From Herpetosiphon gulosus (GTDB lineage: Bacteria; Chloroflexota; Chloroflexia; Chloroflexales; Herpetosiphonaceae): a stretch of DNA of 64,000 nt. The stretch is taken from the NCBI RefSeq assembly GCF_039545135.1, contig NZ_BAABRU010000006.1:186001-250000 (forward strand), read 5' to 3'. The notes beneath the pieces were generated by a model. The model was not told where the DNA came from. It did no database searches and saw only the letters and a program-made list of their open reading frames with translations. Below are positions 14,973 to 25,500 of this stretch, piece by piece; the stretch's first letter is position 1; each line of letters opens with the position of its first letter. The position numbers and the translations under genes were made by a program.

Positions 14973-17201
14973 CTAGGGAATGAGCTTGATAAAGCGCAAT
15001 AATGCCCCTTCTTCGCCAGGCTTGCCAATGGTTACCGTGCGCACAAATTCAGCTTGCTGGCGACTAATTGAGCTAGAGTGGGCAATTTCATTGCGCAACT
15101 TATACAATTGCATCAAATCACTCACTACAGTTTTAAAAGTGGCTTCGCTATGCCCAAATGCCATTGCCCGTTGCACAAATATGTTCCAGTTAACTTCGTT
15201 AGTGCAATGCTCAAGCGCATAATTGACTGTCCCAAAGGTAAAATTTTTCTCCTTGAGAGGTTTAGTTCCATTAGCTTTTAAATAGTTATCGCCACCACAA
15301 CCATAATACAAGCGCTGTTTGAGTTCATGCTCAACGGCGCGAACATATTGCACTGCGACCGCTGCCCAATCGGTAACTTGATGTTTCGAAAATTCGCTCC
15401 AAGCAAATTCGCCTGAAACCAACATATCCCAAACTGTTTGCGGCAAGCCATGCGCATGTTGCTGGCGATTAGCATATTGGCGAAATACCCAATGCAACTT
15501 CTCTTCAATCGACTGAATATCGGGCTTGATAAAGGCACGATAGCTATCAACCAGTTCGCCTACCCGCTCTAGCAACTGTTGACGAGCTACATCAGCCTCT
15601 CCATCAGTAGCCTCAACTGTTACTTGCTGATTCAAATGCTGCTTGAGTTGGGCAATCGCCGTTTGGAGTTGGCCAACATTCAGCACGCGTTTGACATATG
15701 GCGGTAACTGCTGAATTTGGGGCTGCATGATATGGCAACGTTTGGGGTTGCGCAGACAATCACGCACATGGCTTACTAAATCAACTCGCGCTGGATCAAT
15801 ATGCGGTTTGGGGCAAAAAATTAAGTCTTGGTTGATCGGAATGGGGTGTTGGCCCTGTTGTGGTCGCCAGGTATCAACATCGGGCCACGCTCCATGACAA
15901 TCGATAGCTGGACGCTCAGGCAAATGCTTAATCGCATATTCGAGAATTGCGGTGATCGCTTGCTCAAGCTGGGATTGGGGTTGCATTGGCGCAAGTTCAA
16001 AAAGTTGAATTTGGCTATCGCTGAAGACAACGCCATGATAGCGTTCTGGATCAGGCTTAACCACCATTTGTAAACCTTCAATCGTTGGCAGAATCAACGC
16101 CCCATGATGAGCATCGATCAGTTGTAAATCGCCGAGCATGCGTTTGATCGGGTTTGTCGTGCGACTGGCCTTGTCGCCGAGATAGCATTTAGCATCAAGA
16201 ATGACGCTTGGCTCTTGCCAAATCGTACGTCCATCATACTCAACCTTCAGGCTATTGCGGCGCTTGATCAAATAATCAGGTCGTTCGCTAGGTGCACCAC
16301 TCCAAGCAAGTTGAGCAGTTGGTGCCTGATCATAAATTAATTCATACTCGTGATCATGCCATTTAAAGTGTAACTGCAGGCGATCCACCCTGACAATTGG
16401 CTCAATTAAACAATCTTTGCTTTTGAGCAGATCAAGGATTTCTAAGGCTAGCCAGAGTTGATAGAGCAAACCAGCTTGCTCAGCTTTGCCCAAACTAAAC
16501 GCCGAAGTCGTGCCACTGGCTTGAATATGCAGTTGTTCGAGTTTTTGCAGCCAGACCACTAAGTCACGATAGGCATTCTGTGAACCTGTTGCAGCAGCAC
16601 TGACCTCGGCGATCAGCTCTGGCAAATTGGCCAACTCCGATTCGCGATTGAGTTCTTGCAGATGTGGGCGAGCCAACTCACGCTGAATTCGCTCCAATAA
16701 CAGGCTGAGATCCCGCTGTTCAAACTCGGTCAAGGGCACATCGCTGAGCATGGTTTCGCTCAAGAGTTGTTCGATCAATTGGCGATAGCGTTGTAGTCCA
16801 GCCACAACCAAGCGGTTTTGGGGTGTTGCAAAGCTTCGGCTGCGCAAGGTTGTTTGCAAACTCATCGGCGGCTGATCAGGAAATTGATTCCAGGCTTGTT
16901 GCAATGAGCGGCCCCAATCAATTTGGCCGCGAATTGGCGAATGTTCGTTGAGATGTTCGCGGGTGGCCTGAAAACTCATTTGGCGATGAATCCGCGCTAA
17001 AATATCGTCAAAGAGTTCATCTGCCAGCACCAACACTTTGGTGAGCAGATCGTAGGCTTGCAACAGCGCAATCGGCGGCAAGCTGCTAGCTTGATAAAAT
17101 TCGCGAAAACGCCCATGAAAGGTTGCTCGATCATGCTGGAGCAACAGCCGCGCAACCCGCCGTTGCAGTTGGGCAGTTAATTCGTCAAGCGTTATTGGCA
17201 T
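14973..17201 (-). CDS. PD-(D/E)XK nuclease-like protein with C-terminal HEPN-type motif
   Basis: 742 residues; last gene of the four-gene operon, starting 1 bp after the ATPase gene stops. The N-terminal ~280 residues are helical and of unknown fold, resembling DUF2357-type regions of McrC-like proteins. Residues ~300-390 show a PD-(D/E)XK core: D309 (SERPDYLI), a strand with ILDAKCYL giving D336-x-K338, then a helix and QLIDAHHGALILP. The C-terminal ~200 residues form a separate helical domain with RNEIAH (R703 to H708, the R-x4-H motif of HEPN RNases) in a helix typical of HEPN folds. A DNA nuclease joined to a HEPN domain is a plausible effector driven by the adjacent McrB-like ATPase. Domain assignments are read from motifs only. 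Confidence 0.7.
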   Translation of the reverse strand: MPITLDELTAQLQRRVARLLLQHDRATFHGRFREFYQASSLPPIALLQAYDLLTKVLVLADELFDDILARIHRQMSFQATREHLNEHSPIRGQIDWGRSLQQAWNQFPDQPPMSLQTTLRSRSFATPQNRLVVAGLQRYRQLIEQLLSETMLSDVPLTEFEQRDLSLLLERIQRELARPHLQELNRESELANLPELIAEVSAAATGSQNAYRDLVVWLQKLEQLHIQASGTTSAFSLGKAEQAGLLYQLWLALEILDLLKSKDCLIEPIVRVDRLQLHFKWHDHEYELIYDQAPTAQLAWSGAPSERPDYLIKRRNSLKVEYDGRTIWQEPSVILDAKCYLGDKASRTTNPIKRMLGDLQLIDAHHGALILPTIEGLQMVVKPDPERYHGVVFSDSQIQLFELAPMQPQSQLEQAITAILEYAIKHLPERPAIDCHGAWPDVDTWRPQQGQHPIPINQDLIFCPKPHIDPARVDLVSHVRDCLRNPKRCHIMQPQIQQLPPYVKRVLNVGQLQTAIAQLKQHLNQQVTVEATDGEADVARQQLLERVGELVDSYRAFIKPDIQSIEEKLHWVFRQYANRQQHAHGLPQTVWDMLVSGEFAWSEFSKHQVTDWAAVAVQYVRAVEHELKQRLYYGCGGDNYLKANGTKPLKEKNFTFGTVNYALEHCTNEVNWNIFVQRAMAFGHSEATFKTVVSDLMQLYKLRNEIAHSSSISRQQAEFVRTVTIGKPGEEGALLRFIKLIP

Positions 17202-17202
17202 A

Positions 17203-19395
17203 TTAAATCGCCCGCTCTAACAAGAATTGGCGCAAACGCTGCTCAAAGGCTGGCAAGGCGGCGCGTGATTGGTCAGTTTGAAAAATGGCCGTCAAGTTAA
17301 TTGTTTCAAGTTGGCTTAGGTTCTGCTCAACCAACGAAGCGATTAAGCTTTGATCAAGGTAGGGCTTGCCGTCGGCATCACGCACGCTTTGCAAGGCCAA
17401 TAGCTGAGCCGTCCGACGCTTGATGCTGATCAATTTGCCCAATATTTCGCGATATTGCTGGGCAAAGGCGTTGGCATCGCTGGTTTGCAGGTAGGCCAGC
17501 AATACTTCAAGTTCATCGGGGAAGAGAATTTGCAGTTGGTCAGCAAGACTATCGGCAAACGCTGCCGCTAAACATGCCCGCCATGCAGGCTCATCGTTGG
17601 TTGGAATATTTTGCAGCAAGCCAGCGCCCAAAAATGCGCTACACCAGGCAATCGCTTGAGCCGTGCCAAATTGCCGATACAGCCGAATAACTTCAAATAA
17701 ACGCCAGGCTTCATCAAAAAGCGGTTCAATCACCCCAGCATTGTGCCATTGCACAACCCACGGTTGATCATTGCCTTCAACGACCTTAATGAGCGTACTT
17801 AAATCGGCCCACCCAACCTTAGGCAAGCGCTCAAGCACAATTTTGAGCACACTGGCTTGCTCGGCGGCACGCTCTTGGCGCGTTGGCGGCAGCACTTCTA
17901 CAAACACAAAACGCCGTTTCAAGGCTTCGCTCATTTGGTTGAGAAAATGGCGATCAAAGCTGTTGAGTGTGCCAATAATCCGAAAATCTTGGGGAATTGG
18001 TAGTTGTTGTGGGCCTAAACGGGTAGGCACGGTCAAACTGCTTTGGCTGCCGCCAATTGCCGTCAGCGCTTCGCCCAAGGCTAAATCGATTGGGGCGCGA
18101 TTAAATTCGTCGATTACCAACCAAACGCCGCGATATTCTTCGGTTTGGCCGCGCCACGTGCGTTGGACATGATGACGTTTAGGTTGCTGCCACGTCAGCG
18201 GCTGATTCGGGTCAAGCTGCCAGTTGGCGAGAATCGTGCTGGTCAAGGCTCCATAGGCCATACCATAGCGCAATTGCTCATCATTGGCACTCAGCACTGG
18301 CTCAATGCCCCCAATCACATGGCGCGGTGTCCATTCATCGGTCGCCGTCGCAATCTGTACGGCGTAGCTGGTGCTGGTCGATGGCTCGGTCTGAATTCGC
18401 GAAGCAGTTGGCGAAAACAAACTTGGATTGGCTCCCTGAGCCGCTTCGCCCATCCATAACATCCGTGGCAAGAGGCTGGCAAGCTGGGTTTTGCCAGTGC
18501 CTGGCGGGCCACTCAAGATCACGTTATAGCCCAAAACCAGCGCTTGATACATGCGTTGAATCGTTTCAGGGCTAATCAAAAGTTGCTTACGCAACAGGCC
18601 AATTTGGTGTTGTAATCGGTCGGGATTTAAGGCTGCTAATGGTTGATCGGCAAAGCTCATGGTTGCTCCTTCTAACCAGCCTACCAAATATTGTTGCTGC
18701 TGGGTGACCCAGTTTAAAAATCGCTCACGCGAAAAATCGCTGCTGCTTGCCAAGGCTGGCACGGTTGCAGTAATACGCTCAAGGGCGGCTTGGGCGGCTT
18801 GGTAATCAGCGGCATTGGTAATTTGGACTTCATCGCCGACTACTCGCAGGTTGGCATCGGTTGGCAGGGCTTGATGATCGATCAAGATTTTTAAGCCTTC
18901 GCGCAACGATGGCCAAGTCACCATCACATGATGATCGTGGTCGAGCCAACGAGCTAACAGGCTGAGTAAATAGGGCATAAAGCCTGGCGCTGCTTGCTTG
19001 CCGCGCTCAAGCGTTGGATTGATCTCGCGTAGATAGTTGCTAAATTGCTCAAAGCGTTGGGGCAAATTCTGGGCATTGAGGCCATCAAGCGTCGCTCGTA
19101 GTTCTTGCTCAACTTCTGGCGGATAATTCAAGGCCAGCTTATTCAGGGTCATCATCCAAAAGTTGGTCGCGCCCCAATCATCATAGCTTCGGTCTCGCAA
19201 GTGCAGGTTGAGTTCATGGGCCATGGTTTTGAGATCAATCTGGCCTTGAATAAAACGATCAATGATTGCTTTGATGATCGGCATAGCTTGGCGGCGACGT
19301 TGGCCTAAATCTTTGGCAAACGCTAGGCTTGCCTGATCATCCAAGTAGTGTTGGGCAATGGTTTGCAAACGCGCTGCGGGGGTGAGATTTGGCAT
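17203..19395 (-). CDS. McrB-like AAA+ ATPase
   Basis: 730 residues. N-terminal ~280 residues are helical with no named domain. The AAA+ module spans ~285-560: Walker A GPPGTGKT (296-303), an insertion-rich region, and Walker B/Asn-switch VWLVIDEFNRAPID (IDEFNR 428-433), the 'DE-NR' form typical of McrB/MoxR-clade ATPases, then RIIGTLNSFDRHFLNQMSEALKRRFVFVEV with sensor 1 (GTLNS) and Arg fingers (KRRF). McrB itself is a GTPase, but this protein lacks the McrB NTKD guanine motif as far as I can see, so ATP is assumed. Its neighbours are a helicase (9 bp upstream) and a nuclease-like gene (1 bp downstream), the usual McrB-McrC relation. Confidence 0.85.
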   Translation of the reverse strand: MPNLTPAARLQTIAQHYLDDQASLAFAKDLGQRRRQAMPIIKAIIDRFIQGQIDLKTMAHELNLHLRDRSYDDWGATNFWMMTLNKLALNYPPEVEQELRATLDGLNAQNLPQRFEQFSNYLREINPTLERGKQAAPGFMPYLLSLLARWLDHDHHVMVTWPSLREGLKILIDHQALPTDANLRVVGDEVQITNAADYQAAQAALERITATVPALASSSDFSRERFLNWVTQQQQYLVGWLEGATMSFADQPLAALNPDRLQHQIGLLRKQLLISPETIQRMYQALVLGYNVILSGPPGTGKTQLASLLPRMLWMGEAAQGANPSLFSPTASRIQTEPSTSTSYAVQIATATDEWTPRHVIGGIEPVLSANDEQLRYGMAYGALTSTILANWQLDPNQPLTWQQPKRHHVQRTWRGQTEEYRGVWLVIDEFNRAPIDLALGEALTAIGGSQSSLTVPTRLGPQQLPIPQDFRIIGTLNSFDRHFLNQMSEALKRRFVFVEVLPPTRQERAAEQASVLKIVLERLPKVGWADLSTLIKVVEGNDQPWVVQWHNAGVIEPLFDEAWRLFEVIRLYRQFGTAQAIAWCSAFLGAGLLQNIPTNDEPAWRACLAAAFADSLADQLQILFPDELEVLLAYLQTSDANAFAQQYREILGKLISIKRRTAQLLALQSVRDADGKPYLDQSLIASLVEQNLSQLETINLTAIFQTDQSRAALPAFEQRLRQFLLERAI

Positions 19396-19404
19396 ATGGC
19401 TCCT

Positions 19405-22400
19405 CTATCGAATCAACATCCAACAAATCAGTTGCAGATCGTCGCGGCTCAGCGGTTGGCTGGTTGGCACAAGCGCCGTGGTGGGGGCTTGGTTCAGTTG
19501 ATGCGCTTCGATCAACTGTTGTAATTCAGCAATCAAGTTGTTCAAATCGCCAGTGCGGCCAAACTCGCTGTGCAAACGCCGTAGTTTTTTGATAAACGGC
19601 GCAGGCAGTGGGTTTAACAAGGCGGCATAGAGCATTTGGGCGGCAGTTTTATCGACACTCGGCTTATGCCAATGTTGCTTGAGAATTAGCCCAAGCTCAC
19701 GTTGGGTTTTGTCGATTTTCTCGCCAAGCAAGGCCGATACCCGCCGCTGCTCAAGGCTTTGCAAAATATCATGGGCGATCGTTTCGAGCGCTTGCTCTTG
19801 TTGCTCTGGGTGCAGCCACTCTTGATCACGGGCTTGCTGCGGTGTTGCCCGAATTAGTTCATGAATTTCAAAGCGATTGTCGCTAACAACTTTGGCATTG
19901 CTATCCCAAAAGCGCCAAAAATGGCGATCTTCATGGCGATAGTAGGCAAAAATGCCGCTGCGTTGCCCACGTTGGCTACAGCTATGAATCCCATCTGGCA
20001 GGCCTTCAACATAGTGGCGACCGTAATCCCGCAGATAGTTCAAGAGTTGTTGGCGCAGCAGTTCGTTGCCTGCTAGCTCGGATACTTGGCCCCAAAATTG
20101 CAGCGAGCTATCATCGCCGACCGCCAGCTCGCGCAAGGTGTTGAAGGTGCGCGGGGTAATTAGTTCGCCCAAGACACTGGCATCGAGGCCAATCGTTTCG
20201 TTAATTGCCCGTAGCCGCTCTTGCAATCGTTCAACCAAACGCAGCAACGTCTCTAGCTCTTGATCAGGAAAGATATTGTGAATGACGATCGTGCTGTGTG
20301 AGCTGCCCAAGCGATCAATCCGTCCACCACGTTGGATCATGCGGGTGGGGTTCCAATGCAGATCGTAGTTGATCAATTGGGCGGCATCTTGGAGATTTTG
20401 GCCTTCTGAAAGCACATCAGTGGCAATCAGCAGATCGTATTCGTCGCTGGCAGCAATTGGTGTGCGGCTATTGCGCGGCGCAAAGCGCTCAATTGTGCGC
20501 TGACGATCACGCGGGTTGATTTCGCTCGATAAATAGGCCATGCGCACGTTAGCCAAGTTTGGGTCGGCCTTGAGTTGATCGATCAGATAGCGGGCGGTAT
20601 CGCGAAAATAGGAAAAAACAATAATTTTCTGGCCGCCTAGCTCGCTCAACCGTTGGCGAAATTGAATTAATTTATCGTCTTGGCTCGGAGTAATCGGGTC
20701 GATCAGCCCAATTACCCGATCTAAGCCAGCCAAATCATGTTGAATATCGGCTTGAAGTTTAATTAAATCGTACTCACTGGGATCAATTGGAGTCAGACGT
20801 TGCAAGGCCTGGGCCAAGCCAAGGCTATCGCCATCTTCTTCGAGTTGCAGTAATAGTCGATATACGCCACTTTGCAATAGATGGCCTTGTTGAAGTTCTT
20901 GGCCGTAGCGTTCGATAAAGCCACGCAGCCGATGAATGCTAATGCGAAATGCAGCCACGCTCGATTCAAAGCGTTTGAGCAAATTGGCTTTGAGCAGGCC
21001 ATTTAAGGCTTGGTTGGTGTGTTCTTGGCGTTTTTCGCTGGTGGTTAGCGCTCGTTTGTAGCCCTCAGGGTTGTAGACGGGCAAGCGCAAGCCTTCGATT
21101 ACTTGAATAATCCGTTCGAATAGCCCGCCATAGGTGGCACTTAAACTATAGTCGATAGTGCGCAGTTGGCGCTCGGGAAAGCGCAACGGTTGGCCGCTAA
21201 TTGTAGCCTCGGCAAAATGTTCTTGAATAAATGAGCGCGTGCGCCGCACCACCACTTCTTCGAGCAAATTAAACAGCATGCCGCCAGATCCACCAGCTTG
21301 CTCAGCTTCGCGAAAGTAGCGCCGCAATGAGGCAATGCCAGCCTCGCGAAAATAGGCATCGCTGCCACGCGTCCATAAGGCAATTTGATGATAAAGATCC
21401 CACAGGCTATTGCTAATGGGGGTAGCGGTGAGCAAGGCAACCCGTTTTGGCTCACCACTGCCAATAATTGTCGCCAAGGCTTGGTAGCGCTGGGTTGCAG
21501 GATTGCGAAAGTTGTGGCTTTCGTCAACTAGAATAAATTCGCTATCGGCGTAAACCCGTGGATCAAAATCGGCTAAGCCCAAGCGCTCCATCGAGATAAT
21601 TCGCGCTGGAATTCGCGCTTCTTCAATTTCACGTTCCCACATGGTTTGCAGTTGAGCCGGACAAATGATCAGCGCTCGTAGGCGTTGGTAGTAGCCATAC
21701 AGCTCTAGCAATTTTTTGCCAACGAAGGTTTTGCCCAAGCCCACAGCATCGGCAATCATCACGCCATGGTAGCGCCGCAAAATCCGTTGGGCTTTTTGAA
21801 AGGCTTCGTGTTGAAAGGCAGTCAATTCAACAATTGAACGCAGTGGATCAACCGTATTGGCACTTTCAAGATCGTCTTTGAAATATTCATACAGGGTTTT
21901 GATGTAAATTTCGTGGGGAATGTAGGGATAAGCGCCAAATTGCGATTGTTGCAGGGTCGTGATCAATTCAGTTTTGCAATCGCTGCTGGCCTCGGCATTC
22001 CACATGCGTTCGTACCAAGCCGAAAAGCTTTCAACAATCGGTTGTTCTTTGTGCAGGGCGTTTAATTCGGTGTTGCCAGTTAATCCGCTGGCGGTGCAAT
22101 TGCTGCTGCCAACAATCGCCACGCCATTGACAATATAGGCTTTAGCATGAAAAAAATCGCCAGTGTAGCGCTTAATCGCCACACCATCACGGCTCAAAAA
22201 AGCAATCAAACGCTCGACGATGCTGCGCGTGCTGGCGCGATAGCGTTCGCGGCGCAATTCGCGGTTTAATTCATCGGCAATTTGGCTTTGACCAAACAGC
22301 AAACGCAGCTCTTGTAGTTGCTCAAGTGGCTCGGCCAGCAAACGATAGCCGCTCAGCGAAAGGTATCCGGTAGCAATATCGGCCCATGCCCCACGCCGCA

Positions 22401-22497
22401 ACAGCCGATCTAAGACGCTGGCTAAAGTTGGGCTGCCTTCACGGTTATCAATTAAATAGGGAATCCCATCATCGTGGTGTTCGCGAACGCTATACAT
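19405..22497 (-). CDS. PLD-domain SNF2-family helicase
   Basis: 1030 residues. N-terminal phospholipase-D-like domain (~1-180) with one HKD-type motif, HAKAYIVNGVAIVGSSN (H117, K119). SF2/SNF2 helicase core: motif I DAVGLGKT (D250-T257), motif II VDESHNF (D325-H328), motif III LLTATPISN, then helicase C-terminal lobe with IIVFSYF, ATDVLSEGQNLQDA and motif VI RMIQRGGRIDRLGS. The last ~250 residues are helical with a late RDRHFWRFWD. PLD plus SNF2 helicases occur in DISARM (DrmD/DrmC as separate proteins) and other defence loci. Domain order suggests an ATP-driven DNA translocase with a nuclease-fold module, but a single HKD motif needs dimerisation to cleave. Second gene of the operon. Confidence 0.88.
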   Translation of the reverse strand: MYSVREHHDDGIPYLIDNREGSPTLASVLDRLLRRGAWADIATGYLSLSGYRLLAEPLEQLQELRLLFGQSQIADELNRELRRERYRASTRSIVERLIAFLSRDGVAIKRYTGDFFHAKAYIVNGVAIVGSSNCTASGLTGNTELNALHKEQPIVESFSAWYERMWNAEASSDCKTELITTLQQSQFGAYPYIPHEIYIKTLYEYFKDDLESANTVDPLRSIVELTAFQHEAFQKAQRILRRYHGVMIADAVGLGKTFVGKKLLELYGYYQRLRALIICPAQLQTMWEREIEEARIPARIISMERLGLADFDPRVYADSEFILVDESHNFRNPATQRYQALATIIGSGEPKRVALLTATPISNSLWDLYHQIALWTRGSDAYFREAGIASLRRYFREAEQAGGSGGMLFNLLEEVVVRRTRSFIQEHFAEATISGQPLRFPERQLRTIDYSLSATYGGLFERIIQVIEGLRLPVYNPEGYKRALTTSEKRQEHTNQALNGLLKANLLKRFESSVAAFRISIHRLRGFIERYGQELQQGHLLQSGVYRLLLQLEEDGDSLGLAQALQRLTPIDPSEYDLIKLQADIQHDLAGLDRVIGLIDPITPSQDDKLIQFRQRLSELGGQKIIVFSYFRDTARYLIDQLKADPNLANVRMAYLSSEINPRDRQRTIERFAPRNSRTPIAASDEYDLLIATDVLSEGQNLQDAAQLINYDLHWNPTRMIQRGGRIDRLGSSHSTIVIHNIFPDQELETLLRLVERLQERLRAINETIGLDASVLGELITPRTFNTLRELAVGDDSSLQFWGQVSELAGNELLRQQLLNYLRDYGRHYVEGLPDGIHSCSQRGQRSGIFAYYRHEDRHFWRFWDSNAKVVSDNRFEIHELIRATPQQARDQEWLHPEQQEQALETIAHDILQSLEQRRVSALLGEKIDKTQRELGLILKQHWHKPSVDKTAAQMLYAALLNPLPAPFIKKLRRLHSEFGRTGDLNNLIAELQQLIEAHQLNQAPTTALVPTSQPLSRDDLQLICWMLIR

Positions 22498-22506
22498 CGG
22501 TGCTCC

Positions 22507-25500
22507 CTAGGCTTGGCCTTCAACGACCCGAATTTCGGCAGGGGTCAGGCCATACAGTTGGTAGACAAGCTGATCGATCAAGGCATCGGTGCGGGCAAGT
22601 TGGGCTTTGATCGGCTGTAAAAGCGTTAAACTTTGCTCGTAAGCGCCCCGTAGTTGCTGCTCGAACATGCCTTCGAGCCAATGGTTGTTGAGCAAACGAC
22701 TTTTGTTGGCGCTCAACACGGCATGGATAGCAGACCAAGTTTCGGCTGAGCCGTTTTTTTGATAATCGCCGAGGTAGTTTTGCAACTTGGTTTTGTTTTT
22801 CAGCGAGTCGATGCCAGTGTGGCCTTTGTTATCGGGCTGAATCGCCAGATTGTGTTCAAGCCAACTCAAAAAGCGTTTGACCTCGGTTTGTTTGCTGGCG
22901 TTCAAGTCGATCATCTGTTGAGCCAACTCAGCCAACAGATCATGCACCACATCGCTGTGTTCTTCGGCTCCACTAGCACCTTCGGCAAACGCCACAAAAT
23001 TGGCTTGGGCATCGGTTGGCAATAAACGACTGATCAATTGGCCAAGCTCGCTAGCACGATAGGCTTCAGCAGCAAAGCGTGGCCAGCCCGCCGCACTATG
23101 GCTCAATTCAAGGCTGGTTGGGTTTTGCAGCAGACGTTCGGTCAAATGCCGCGCTTCGCTCAATAAGCGCTGGCGTTCGCTCGCCTCGGTTGTAAAGTGA
23201 ATTTTGCGAATTGGGAGATTTGAAAAATCATCAAGTAGAATCTGAGGAAAAGTATCGTCACTATTTATGGCAAAAATTCTACTAAAAATAAACCCTTGAA
23301 GGCCACTATTTAATATTGCCAATAAAGTTTTGTATTGAATTTTTACATCATCTTTTAATTTAATCGTATACAATAAAGTATTAGAAAAAACCTTTCCTGA
23401 AATTAAATTACCCAAAAGACGGCTGTTTACGACTTTTCTAAAAACAAGTCTTTCTCCTAAGAATAATTTTTCATTCCTCGGCTCTGCAAGCCATACTCCC
23501 CAATTAATCCAATTATCATCCTCCCACAATGTGTTATATCTTTCAATCGAACCACCTTCAAAAAATGGATAGAAATCATCATTTTCTTTTTTATCAGATG
23601 TAAAAGGCCTAGTATTCATTATCTGATCGTCTTGTTTTGGCTTCCCCTTCCCTTTTTGATAAGCCTTCAATCCATAATTAATAAACGAAATCTCATTCAT
23701 TTTATTAGAAATACTTAAAATCCCATCTATCACAGCTAACTCTTTATCATTCATATATGGGTTTATAATAAAGCTTTCTCTATCAAAACGACTTTGAGTC
23801 ATATGATATAGATTCCCATCATCAATATTTGTTATAATCAAATCTTTTTTATACGAAATAAAATCGATAGTATTATCATTTTCCTTATTCTTTGAAATAA
23901 CATAAATGGATGTATCAACTGATGCTTCATCAAAAACCGATCTAGGGAGAGCAATAATTTTGTTTATATTCAATTCTTGGATAAGATATTTTCTTAACTT
24001 TTCGGTAAAATCTAGATACATCCAAGTATCGGGGACAATAAAGGAAGAATTCCCCCCATGGCGTAAAATATCTAGACTAAGTTCCATGAAACAAATATAA
24101 CTCTCGACTCGATACAAAACATATTCGTATTCTTTGGTAATATAATTTTCCTCTTTTTTATCAAATATAGCGCCATACGGTGGATTACCGATCACCACAT
24201 CAAAGCCAGGCTGCTGCTTCCAATCGCCTTTGGCAACATCAACAAACACCTCGGGAAACTCCAACTTCCAATGAAAGAAGTGGCGGCGCTGGGCTTCGGT
24301 TTGGGCGGCGGCGTAGCTATCGAGGGTTGCTTGTGGAAAAATTTCAGCCCGTTGCTCGGCTGGCGTATAGGGCACGCGCCGCGCTTGGCCAAGGCTACTA
24401 ATGCTAATAAATTGATTCGCCAAATCAACATGCAATTGCTCACGTTGGGGCTGAATCATCTGTTGCATGGTGGTATATAAACTGTAGCTTTGCTCAAGCT
24501 CAGTAATCGTGCTATCAGTCAAATTGGCAATTGTTACCATATTGGCCAAGGCCCGCATAAATTCATTCCAGCGTGGCGAGCCAAGTACAATCGCCTGCTC
24601 CACATCCCACACGCCAATCAACGAATTGCCATGTTTCAAGTGATGATCGAGAAAACTCAAGGGAGCGCCGACCGTAAACGAATCGAGCCACAACGAAAGT
24701 TTAGCTAGCTCCACCGCCAAATCATTCAAATCGACCCCAAAAATACAGCGCTTCATGACCATGCGCCGCAGCAAAATCCGGTCGCTCAGTTGCTCGTCGC
24801 GAATATCGTTTGGGCTAAGCTGCTGGTGCAACAAATTCTGCTTAATCGCCTCGCGCATGGTTTGCAATTGCGGCATCAACGGGTTATCGGGGTATTCCGC
24901 AACAATCGCAATCAGTTGATCGCTCAAATAATTAACTGCCGTGACCAAAAAATGGCCCGAACCCATGGCCGGATCAAGCACCTTAATATCCAACAGGCTA
25001 TCGATTGCCTGTTGGCTGATTTGCTCCAATTGATCACGTTTGAAGCGAATCGTAGTTGGATCACTGGTGCGTTTGAGCGAAGTTTGCAGCACCCGCAGAT
25101 TATTGATTGCCTCGCGAAACGTCGCTTTGCGCTGATCCAAAATTGGCTTGAGGGTTTGCTCGACAATATAGCGCACAATATAATCGGGGGTATAGTACGA
25201 GCCAGTCGATTTACGATCTTGGTTGGTAATCGCGAGGTAAAACTCACCTTTTGGCACAAAACGACCAGTTGGGCTAGCTTTGGTCGAAAACGCTCCCTTG
25301 GTGAGATAACCATCGTGGGGCGCAAAATTAAGTTCGTGCTCCAACAAGCCTTCGTAAATTCCACCCAAGCGTTGCACATCCAGATCCATATAATCGATCA
25401 AGCGCAGCGCCTTATGTTCATTGCCAAACGAAGCCTCATCAGTCTGCACCGACTTTTCGCGAGCCAAACAATCGAGCGCTTTGGCTAAGTGCATACTATC

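Noticed and set aside
24790-25488. 232-codon plus-strand frame opposite the methylase
   Set aside because: It is a shadow of the methylase coding region: no ribosome-binding site, no recognisable domain, and the minus-strand gene has clear motifs over the same bases.
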